Below the pieces are notes generated by a model. It was given only the letters and a program-made list of their open reading frames with translations. It was not told the origin of the DNA and made no database searches. Shown in pieces: positions 1 to 7,072 of a stretch of 64,000 bases of DNA. Within the stretch, counting starts at the first letter, position 1. Each line of letters starts with the position of its first letter. The position numbers were made by a program, and so were the translations under genes. The stretch is from Allosediminivita pacifica. Its GTDB lineage: Bacteria; Pseudomonadota; Alphaproteobacteria; Rhodobacterales; Rhodobacteraceae. Location: the NCBI RefSeq assembly GCF_003054175.1, contig NZ_QBKN01000023.1, positions 24,038 through 88,037 of the forward strand. Reading direction: 5' to 3'.

Positions 1-228
1 TTCGATGGATGCGGAGGGGAAGAACGCGTTCAACCGCATGCCGACCATCTCTTCGGCTGGAATGCCGAGGATCTGCCCGCAGTTCGTGGAGGCATGCTGA
101 ACGTTCCAGTCTGCCGAAATCGCGATCAAGGCCCCGAAGGACTGTACGTTTCCGAGGATATGAATGGGTTCACGGTCGCAGTTCGTGAGATCGACAGGGG
201 TCTCGGTCGAAATGTAGGGATCGTTCAT
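1..228 (-). CDS. bphP: Bacteriophytochrome, N-terminal part (cut by window edge)
   Basis: Only the first 76 codons are in the window; the gene runs off the left edge. Bacteriophytochromes are biliverdin-binding red/far-red photoreceptors, usually histidine kinases. The sequence shows the typical start of the family: a Cys at residue 17 in a TNCDREPIHILG segment, followed by a PAS-like stretch (NVQSFGALIAIS). In bacteriophytochromes this N-terminal Cys is the covalent biliverdin attachment site. The ATG at 226-228 overlaps the TGA of the heme oxygenase gene by four bases, so the two are probably translationally coupled: the oxygenase makes the chromophore and this protein binds it. The output domain cannot be seen. 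Confidence 0.88.
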   Translation of the reverse strand, partial: MNDPYISTETPVDLTNCDREPIHILGNVQSFGALIAISADWNVQHASTNCGQILGIPAEEMVGMRLNAFFPSASIE

Positions 229-773
229 CTGGTCTCTTGGTCATGGGAGGGGAGTGCAGGGTCTGCCACCGAAAGGAAGATGTCGAAGACTCGGGCACTG
301 TCGTTCAGGATGCGCTCACGCTGATCGCCTTCCGGCGGATCGGCGGCGATGCGGGCAAGGAAGCTCTTCCAGGATCGAAGGTCGGGTTCCGCCTGAAAGA
401 CCCCGGTCCGATCCGAAACGTGCAGAGATTTCCGGAGATAGGCGAGGCCGAGTTGCGACCCGAGAATAACATAGGCGACCGCGTCAGGATGAATGATATC
501 ATCCGGGGCATACTGCTCTTCGAGGTGGGCAGCAGCATCTTGATCAGTGGCCCGAGCCAGATAGTCTGTCGCCTCTGCGGCATTTCCACGGCACGCGGCA
601 AGAACCCGTGCGTTGGCCCGATCGTGGATCCTCTGGAACTCTGAACGCCCGCCGGGGGTCGAAAGATCGATTGCGCCCATGCGTGCGTCAAGCCTCTGAT
701 GCCTCTCGGCCGTGGCCTGGCGCAATTGCGATCTGAAGTCGATCTGGGCGGCTGCCTTCGTGTTACATGCCAT
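225..773 (-). CDS. bphO: Biliverdin-producing heme oxygenase
   Basis: Predicted 182-residue heme oxygenase of the bacteriophytochrome-associated (BphO) type, which opens heme to biliverdin, CO and iron in the cytoplasm. The motif ERHQRLD near residue 23 contains the expected proximal heme-ligand His (His25). The segment around YVILGSQLG resembles the distal-helix glycine region of the family. Length fits bacterial heme oxygenases. It lies directly upstream of, and overlaps by ATGA, the bacteriophytochrome gene, which supports a role in chromophore supply rather than iron scavenging. The family call rests on these motifs and on context. Confidence 0.82.
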   Translation of the reverse strand: MACNTKAAAQIDFRSQLRQATAERHQRLDARMGAIDLSTPGGRSEFQRIHDRANARVLAACRGNAAEATDYLARATDQDAAAHLEEQYAPDDIIHPDAVAYVILGSQLGLAYLRKSLHVSDRTGVFQAEPDLRSWKSFLARIAADPPEGDQRERILNDSARVFDIFLSVADPALPSHDQETR

Positions 774-1118
774 CTGGGAATTTGACTTACTGTAGTTATG
801 TCCAGTTCACGCGATTGCAGCCGCGGCCTACATAGACGGTGACGGACTTTAAAATGCCGACACCGGCAAAATGTTCCAAGTAAAAAGCCACCACAACCCA
901 CGCAGTCATCCGCCATGTGCACGACCTCGGCTGCCTGCTGCGCGTGAGCAGACGTCTGCCGCACGAAGGAACCGGCCAAGAGACCGCCCTCCAGGCGGCA
1001 AGGCGCACTCGCTCACATCGCAAATCCCGTAGGGAACCCAACAGGTACAAGCCCGCGTTCACGTTCTGAGTTTAGCCTCCGGGCGCTCTACCACATCTTC
1101 ATCTCGACCTCAGGAAAC
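774..1118. other. Intergenic region, no gene recognised
   Basis: About 345 bases between the divergent bphO and Crp/Fnr genes. The reading frames here have no recognisable protein similarity and look like chance ORFs. It presumably holds the two promoters, but I see no clear operator or structured element. Confidence 0.5.
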
Positions 1119-1850
1119 ATGACGACAAAGACATCAGAACTCCTGTCTCTTGTCCTCGGGCGAAGGGACAGGCTTGAACCCGAAGAACGGACGGCCCTCA
1201 GTCGGCTCTCGGTCAGGACGCTCAAGTTTTCGCACGGCGATACGATCATTCCGGCCGGGCCGACGGCCGCGGAAAGTTGTCTTGTGGTTTCAGGCATGGC
1301 CCTCCGCGTCCAGTCAACCTGGGCCGGGCGCGATGTTGTCTCGGCAGTCCATGTCCCGGGAGATTTCGTGGACCTGCACGCCTTGGTTCTCGAACGACTC
1401 GACCATTCGGTGATCGCGCAAGGAGACTGCAAGGTCCAATTCGTTGATCAGCAGCAGCTACGGAAAATCACGAACGATTTTCCGCACCTCACTCGGCTCT
1501 TCTGGATGCTGACCCTGATTGACGCCAAGATCCATCGCGCTTGGCTCGCCGCCGCGGCGACACTGCGGACAAACGAGCGGATCGCGCATTTCCTCTGCGA
1601 ACTCTACACGCGCTACGCGACCATCGGCTTCGTCAAGAACGGAAGCTTCGAGATGCCTCTTCAGCAAAAGGACATGGAACGGCTCTTTGGTTTCTCGCGA
1701 TCTCACGTCAACCGGGCAGTACAGGAACTCCGGGCCCGAGGGCTGATCGACTGGTCCCGTGATCAGGTGACCGTCCACGATCTCGATAACCTGAAGATCT
1801 ATGGCAAGTTCGACGCCGATTACTTGGAGATCGTCAGCGCGAGGAGATGA
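1119..1850 (+). CDS. Crp/Fnr family transcriptional regulator
   Basis: A 243-residue protein with a cyclic-nucleotide-binding-like beta-roll (about residues 20-140) and a C-terminal winged helix (about 165-235). The recognition region MERLFGFSRSHVNRAVQELRARGLI is typical of Crp_2-type helix-turn-helix domains. There is no N-terminal cluster of four cysteines, so it is unlikely to be an oxygen-sensing FNR. The ligand is unknown. It stands alone, divergent from the phytochrome genes and just ahead of the spermidine-synthase-like gene, so it could control either. The ATG follows 'caggaaac', a plausible weak ribosome-binding site. Confidence 0.85.
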   Translation: MTTKTSELLSLVLGRRDRLEPEERTALSRLSVRTLKFSHGDTIIPAGPTAAESCLVVSGMALRVQSTWAGRDVVSAVHVPGDFVDLHALVLERLDHSVIAQGDCKVQFVDQQQLRKITNDFPHLTRLFWMLTLIDAKIHRAWLAAAATLRTNERIAHFLCELYTRYATIGFVKNGSFEMPLQQKDMERLFGFSRSHVNRAVQELRARGLIDWSRDQVTVHDLDNLKIYGKFDADYLEIVSARR

Positions 1851-1904
1851 CGGTTCCGGGCATCGACGGAGATCAAGCACGCCCTTCAGTCCGCCCCTGA
1901 CGGC

Positions 1905-3446
1905 ATGGCATCGACGGGCAAATCGTGTAGGCACTATTTTTGCCGCTCCAACCACGCCAACGAGACCACCTTGCGCTTCTGGACCACGATCACCCTGATC
2001 CTCGTTTCCTCTGCCGTCGGCCTCACTTACGAGATTGCCGCGGGCCGGGTGATGGCCCCCTTCTTCGGGACCTCCCTTCTGACCTGGACCGCTGTGATCG
2101 CAGCTGTTCTGGCGGGTTTCTCGCTGGGAAACGCCCTTGGCGGGTTGGCTGCCGAGGGGGATCGCAGGACCGCGATCTCGAAGGCCCGCAAGGCACTCGC
2201 CGGTACCGCGGCACTGATGGCGATCTCGCCTGCCGTCCTCGCGATACTCCACGGATCAGGCGCACAGGGGACAGGAGGCATGCTCTTTACCGTCGTCGTC
2301 GCATTCTTCCCGGCCTCGACGCTCATCAGCTTCCCCTCGCCGCTCTTGGCCAAGCTCGCTATCGAGGCACGCCCGGGCCGCGAGGGATCATCCCTCGGCT
2401 TCGTTCTCGCGGCAGGCTCGGTCGGTGCCATCGTCGGTGCGATCCTCGCGGGCTTTGTCACCCTGCCGCTGATCGGGTCCGCCGCAACCTTCGCGGCCTC
2501 TGGAGCAGCGGCCCTCCTCTGCATTCCCTTTGTGCGGGACACCGCGCCAATCGCCGAGGACGAAACCGTCCCAAAGACGGTGCACTCAGTCGCAGCCGTC
2601 GGCGCCGCCGCGCTTCTCTTGGCAGCGAGCCTGCTGATCGGCCCGGTCTGCCGATACGAATCCGGCATGTCCTGCCTTGACGTCGTCAGCCGGGGCACAT
2701 CCGTCCATCTCTATGCGGACCGGACCGAGCAGGCGGCGGAACGCCAACCGTTGGACCCTGGCGACGACGCCCCGCGTCTTGTACTTCCCTACTCCGAATG
2801 GGTCTGGGACCGTATGGATCGCGACCTCGGCCCGGCACCTTCCGTGCTTTTCATCGGCGGAGGCGGATACACGCTTCCCACAAAACTGCTCGCCGCACGC
2901 CCCCAGGCCAGAGCCACGGTGGTCGAGATCGACCCGCTCGTGACGCAGGTCGTGCGACGGCACATGCCGAAGGCGGGCGAGATGATCGAAAGGACGGGAT
3001 ACGCCGCCGGACACGACGCCGTTTCGGGCGATGGGCGCCTCGGCATCGTCCATGAGGACGGCCGCGTCTACATCAACCAGACGCCGCGCCGCTTTGACGC
3101 CGTCGTGATGGATGCCTTTTCCTCGTCCTCCGTGCCGGCGCACCTCGCGACGCTCGAGACATACGAAAGACTGCGCGACATCGTCGACGGGCCGGTCTAC
3201 GTGAACCTGATCGACGCTCCGGACGGTCGCCTTGCGCGCGGGCTGCACGCGATACTTGCGAGGCTATACCCTCACGTCGAGGCCGTGCAGGGCCCGGTGA
3301 GCGGACGCGGACGGGCGAACATCCTCTTGGCCGCCGCGCCCCAGGCACTCGCCCCACTGAACACCCTGCCCGAAGACTACGCGCCGACCCGCATCACGGC
3401 CGCCCGTGCATTCACGGACGACCGCGGCTGGGTCGGTCACCGGTAG
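1905..3446 (+). CDS. Membrane-fused spermidine synthase-like protein
   Basis: Up to 513 residues. The N-terminal half has several hydrophobic helices (about residues 25-230), beginning with a segment containing TYEIAAGRVMAPFFG, the signature of the fused MFS/spermidine-synthase family. The C-terminal half carries a methyltransferase-like Rossmann fold with VLFIGGGGYTLP, an acidic strand end VVEIDP and VVMDAFSSSSVP, as in spermidine synthases. Aminopropyl transfer is not proven; many membrane-fused members have no known substrate. The start is uncertain: ATG at 1905 adds a polar stretch, and a TTG at 1971 would begin just before the first helix. The 3' end overlaps the convergent usp gene by 10 bases. 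Confidence 0.75.
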   Translation: MASTGKSCRHYFCRSNHANETTLRFWTTITLILVSSAVGLTYEIAAGRVMAPFFGTSLLTWTAVIAAVLAGFSLGNALGGLAAEGDRRTAISKARKALAGTAALMAISPAVLAILHGSGAQGTGGMLFTVVVAFFPASTLISFPSPLLAKLAIEARPGREGSSLGFVLAAGSVGAIVGAILAGFVTLPLIGSAATFAASGAAALLCIPFVRDTAPIAEDETVPKTVHSVAAVGAAALLLAASLLIGPVCRYESGMSCLDVVSRGTSVHLYADRTEQAAERQPLDPGDDAPRLVLPYSEWVWDRMDRDLGPAPSVLFIGGGGYTLPTKLLAARPQARATVVEIDPLVTQVVRRHMPKAGEMIERTGYAAGHDAVSGDGRLGIVHEDGRVYINQTPRRFDAVVMDAFSSSSVPAHLATLETYERLRDIVDGPVYVNLIDAPDGRLARGLHAILARLYPHVEAVQGPVSGRGRANILLAAAPQALAPLNTLPEDYAPTRITAARAFTDDRGWVGHR

Positions 3447-4288
3447 AGCAGCACCGGGATCCGAACCGAACGGATCATCGCCGTCGTGGTCGACCCGATG
3501 ATCAGGTTCCGAACCCGGCCGTGGCCGTAGGCCCCCATCACCAGCAGGTCGAAGCCCTCGTCCGCAACCACAGCCTCGAGCACCTCTTCGGGTTCACCAG
3601 ACGCCGTGCGCGGCGATGCGGTGAGCCCCGCCTCACCCAGCTTTGTCACGGCCTCCTTGGCCGTGGCCTCTGCCCGCGCGGCGTCCTGCGAGACGCTCAG
3701 CACGCAGATCTCGAGATCCTTGAAGACCGCGCTGGCGGACATGCGGTCGATGGCGACCCGCGCGCTGTCGCTGCCGTCATAGGCGACCAGCACCTTCGAA
3801 ATCGGGCTGAACGACCGCGAGGCCACGAAGACCGGAACTTTCGATGCGCGCACGATCCGCTCAAGATTCGACCCGAGGTGATCGGAGGCGAAATCGGCCC
3901 CCTCGCCCCGCTTGCCGATGGTGATCGCCCGGATGCTGCCCTCGAGCGTCTGGACAGCCTCCAGCAGGTCGCCTTTCCTCAGCCGGGGCGTCACCTCGGT
4001 CACGCCGTCGGCCTCGAGGATCTTCTGCGCATCTTCGAGGATGGCATGCCCGCGCGCCTGGGCAAGCTTGGCGCGCTGTTCGTCCATTGCCGAAAGCTCT
4101 TCAAGCAGTGCCGACCGCGCCCCGAGGCGCAGCGTGCCGGAGAGATCCGTGGCAGCGGCGCCTTCGCGACGGCCCAGCACGTGCATGGCCTCGACGCCGG
4201 CGCCAAGCTTGCCCGCGATCCAGGCAGTGTGATGGCAGACGCTTTCGGAATAGGCCGAGCCGTCCAGCAGGGTCAGTATCTTGTCCAT
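3437..4288 (-). CDS. Universal stress protein, tandem UspA domains
   Basis: A 283-residue protein with two Usp domains (about 1-150 and 155-283). The second carries a nucleotide-binding signature, GAYGHGRVRNLIIGSTT, matching the ATP-binding G-x2-G-x9-G-S/T pattern. The first has a more degenerate version (GKRGEGADF...GSNLERIV). Tandem Usp proteins are cytoplasmic and linked to stress and energy status. The gene lies 11 bases downstream of the SulP transporter on the same strand and is probably co-transcribed, an arrangement also known for other SulP genes; it may tie transporter activity to stress. The 3' end overlaps the convergent spermidine-synthase-like gene. Confidence 0.9.
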   Translation of the reverse strand: MDKILTLLDGSAYSESVCHHTAWIAGKLGAGVEAMHVLGRREGAAATDLSGTLRLGARSALLEELSAMDEQRAKLAQARGHAILEDAQKILEADGVTEVTPRLRKGDLLEAVQTLEGSIRAITIGKRGEGADFASDHLGSNLERIVRASKVPVFVASRSFSPISKVLVAYDGSDSARVAIDRMSASAVFKDLEICVLSVSQDAARAEATAKEAVTKLGEAGLTASPRTASGEPEEVLEAVVADEGFDLLVMGAYGHGRVRNLIIGSTTTAMIRSVRIPVLLYR

Positions 4289-4299
4289 GGTGTCCTCCC

Positions 4300-5802
4300 T
4301 CAGTGTCCCAGAAGCTCGTCCATCGCGCCGGGCTTGTCATGGATGGCAAGCTTGTCGACGAGCGTCTCGGACGCCTCGTTCATGCCGACCACTTCGACCT
4401 CGGCCCCCTCGCGGCGGAACTTGAGGATGGCCATGTCCAGCGCCTGGACCGAGCTGATGTCCCAGATATGGGCGCGGCTCACGTCGATGACGACCCGATC
4501 CAGTGCTTCACCGAAGTCAAAGGCATTGGCGAAATCCTCGGTCGATCCGTAGAACAACTGGCCCTCCAGGACATAGGTCCGCATGCGGCCGTCCGCAGAA
4601 AGCGTGGACGAGACCCGGAAGAGCTGGGCGATCTTGGCGGCAAAGAAGATGCCCGACAGCAGCACGCCGACCAGAACCCCGATGGCGAGGTTGTGGGTGT
4701 AGACCACGGTCACCACCGTCGCGATCATCACGATGGAGGACGAGCGCGGATGCACCCGCAGATCCTTGATCGAGGACCAGGAGAAGGTCCCGATCGACAC
4801 CATGATCATGATCGCCACCAGCGCCGGCATCGGGATGCGCGCCACGAGGTCGCCGAGCCCCACAACGAGGATCAGCAGCACTGTCCCGGCGGTAAAGGCT
4901 GACAGGCGCCCTCGTCCGCCGGACTTTACGTTGATGATCGACTGACCGATCATGGCGCAGCCCGCCATACCGCCGATGAAACCGGTGCAGCTGTTCGCAA
5001 TACCCTGGCCGATGCACTCCTGATTGCGGTCCGATTTGGTGTCGGTCAGGTCGTCGACGATGTTTGCGGTCATCAGGCTTTCCAGCAGCCCGACGACGGC
5101 CACGGCCGCCGAGTAGGGGAAGATGATGACCAGCGTCTCGAAAGTCAGCGGAATGTCGGGGATCATGAAGACAGGAAGGGTATCGGGCAGCTCGCCCATG
5201 TCGCCCACCGTCCGCACATCCCAGCCCATCGTCACGACAAGGATCGTCAGCACGATAATGGTGACCAGTGGTGAAGGTACCGCCGTGGTCAAGCGCGGGA
5301 ACAGGTAAATGATGGCCAGCCCCGCCGCTACAAGCGCATAGGTCAACCACGTCACGCCCGCATTGGCCGGGTTCAGCTCGGGCAACTGCGCCATGAAGAT
5401 CAGGATCGCCAGCGCGTTCACGAAACCGGTCATAACCGATTTCGACACATAGCGCATGAAGCGCCCGAGCTTCAGAAGCCCCGCTCCGATCTGGAGTAGG
5501 CCCGCCAGGACAGTGGCCGCGAGCAGGTATTCCAGCCCGTAGTCACGCACCAGCGTCACCATCAGCACGGCGGTGGCCGCCGTCGCGGCCGAGATCATGC
5601 CGGGACGCCCCCCGGTGAACGAGATTAGCACGGCAATCGAGAACGAAGCGTAGAGCCCGATCTTGGGGTCAACGCCTGCGATAATGGAAAAAGCGATTGC
5701 CTCGGGGATCAACGCCAGCGCGACGACGATCCCGGCGAGCAGGTCGCCGCGGATGTTGCCGAACCACTGCTGGCGGTATTCGGAAAGAGATATCATGTGC
5801 AT
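4300..5802 (-). CDS. SulP (SLC26) family anion transporter with STAS domain
   Basis: Inner-membrane transporter of the SulP family. About 390 residues form the hydrophobic core, starting near [19 protein letters not shown], the conserved entry to the first helix. A C-terminal STAS domain follows (about residues 395-495; [20 protein letters not shown]). SulP members move sulfate, bicarbonate, C4-dicarboxylates or other anions; the substrate cannot be read from the sequence. I chose ATG at 5800-5802 instead of a start 16 codons upstream because homology begins there and GAGGG lies upstream. A second ATG is two codons in. It is followed by usp and preceded by a hairpin-rich leader. Confidence 0.88.
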   Translation of the reverse strand: MHMISLSEYRQQWFGNIRGDLLAGIVVALALIPEAIAFSIIAGVDPKIGLYASFSIAVLISFTGGRPGMISAATAATAVLMVTLVRDYGLEYLLAATVLAGLLQIGAGLLKLGRFMRYVSKSVMTGFVNALAILIFMAQLPELNPANAGVTWLTYALVAAGLAIIYLFPRLTTAVPSPLVTIIVLTILVVTMGWDVRTVGDMGELPDTLPVFMIPDIPLTFETLVIIFPYSAAVAVVGLLESLMTANIVDDLTDTKSDRNQECIGQGIANSCTGFIGGMAGCAMIGQSIINVKSGGRGRLSAFTAGTVLLILVVGLGDLVARIPMPALVAIMIMVSIGTFSWSSIKDLRVHPRSSSIVMIATVVTVVYTHNLAIGVLVGVLLSGIFFAAKIAQLFRVSSTLSADGRMRTYVLEGQLFYGSTEDFANAFDFGEALDRVVIDVSRAHIWDISSVQALDMAILKFRREGAEVEVVGMNEASETLVDKLAIHDKPGAMDELLGH

Positions 5803-5867
5803 AGTCCAATACCCTCTGTCGGGGTCGCCCTGCGAAAGACGCTCCGGCAATTCAGTTTGGGCTTCTT

Positions 5868-5937
5868 GCTGGTGTTATCCGGCGGATCAGCGGCCGGAAG
5901 AGCCACCCGGGTTTTCACCGGGTCCTTGCGGTATCAT
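5868..5937 (-). promoter_or_regulatory. Candidate structured leader upstream of sulP
   Basis: Two adjacent hairpins lie in the 5' region of sulP. The first pairs acccgg (5905-5910) with ccgggt (5918-5923) around a 7-base loop. The second pairs tccggc (5878-5883) with gccgga (5893-5898) around a 9-base loop. On the transcribed strand a purine-rich GATACCGCAAGG stretch precedes them. A cis-regulatory RNA upstream of an anion transporter is plausible, but I cannot assign it to a known class from sequence alone. Confidence 0.35.
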
Positions 5938-6122
5938 CGGCGCATAGACCCGATTTCATCATGAAGCTCAAGGCCCGCACACGCCGGTAGGGCAACTCCG
6001 GCCCAAGGAACTCTCCACGGGACGTGTCGTTGAGCAAAAGGCAAGCGCAAAGCGCAGCAAACGCCCCACCGAAAGCCGACACGACAGCGGCACTCGCCGC
6101 ATTTCGCTGAAAGGATCTTCCG

Positions 6123-6938
6123 ATGAAGGACCATCTCGACGCCATGCTTCCGCCCGCCGAGTACATTACCGACGCCTACAGGGGCGCGGACAAGCTCAGG
6201 GGCAGGCGCGTCCTGATCACCGGCGGCGACAGTGGCATCGGACGGGCCGTCGCGCTGCACATGGCACGCGAAGGCGCAAAGGTGGCGATCCTCTACCACA
6301 CGGACGAGGACAGTGCCCGGGAAACGCGCGAGGGGATCGAGGCCGAAGGCGCCGAAGCGCTCGTTCTGCAGGGCGACACCGGCAGCAGCGAAAGCTGCGC
6401 CGAAAGTGTCGAGGCAGTGGTCACCGCGTGAGGCGGCATCGACGTGCTGGTGAACAACGCCGGCCTGCAGGAAGCCTATGCAAGCCAGGCCGACATCAGC
6501 GACGCCGACTGGCAGAAGCACTTCGATGTCAACATGAACGGCATTTTCTACACCACGCGCGCCGCACTTGAGCACATGGGCGAAGGCGGATGCATCATCA
6601 ACACGACCTCGGTCAACGCCTACCTCGGCAACGACGCGCTGGTGCCCTACACCGCCACCAAGGGGGCCATAGTGGGATATACCCGCGCCCTTGCGCTTGA
6701 ACTCCTCGACCGCGGCATTCGTGTGAACCAGGTGGCCCCCGGTCCGATCTCGACCGAAATCCAGCTGATCTTCAAGGACTACGACGAGGAAATGCTGAAG
6801 AACATGGCCTCGCCGATGGGCCGCATGGGCCAACCGCGGGAGTTGGGTCCGGCCTACGTCTTCCTTGCCTGCCAGGACAGCAGCTTCATCACCGGACAGA
6901 CCATCCACGTGAACGGCGGGATGATCACCAACGGATAG
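6123..6938 (+). pseudogene. SDR family oxidoreductase interrupted by an in-frame TGA
   Basis: The frame encodes a 271-residue short-chain dehydrogenase like the YghA/YdaD general-stress group, but codon 103 is TGA (6429-6431). The part before has the cofactor motif TGGDSGIGRA (NAD(P) binding). The part after begins GGIDVLVNNAGL and has the catalytic Ser (NTTSVN), YTATK (Tyr and Lys) and the C-terminal VNGGMITNG. The frame is otherwise intact and the stop occupies just one residue position before the conserved G-x-x-D-V-L-V-N-N-A-G strand. It is either a recent nonsense mutation (for example CGA to TGA), a sequencing error, or readthrough. Reinitiation at GTG 6444 would give a protein with no cofactor site. 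Confidence 0.85.
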
Positions 6939-7072
6939 CCCGGATCAAGGCAAGGCCCCGCAAACCTGCGCGCTCAGGCGTCCCGCCCCCCGACATCAGC
7001 GGTGGCGTCCTGCGCCGCCGCGCATCGCGACAAAGTCCTATCCCTACGGCTCTCCCAAGGCAACGCAGGGCA

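Noticed and set aside
796..1062. An 88-codon minus-strand frame upstream of bphO
   Set aside because: Low-complexity Arg-rich translation without a good ribosome-binding site or similarity; treated as intergenic.
5934..6908. A 324-codon open frame on the minus strand
   Set aside because: It lies antisense to the SDR gene, has no recognisable domain, and its composition reflects the GC-rich third-position bias of the real gene.
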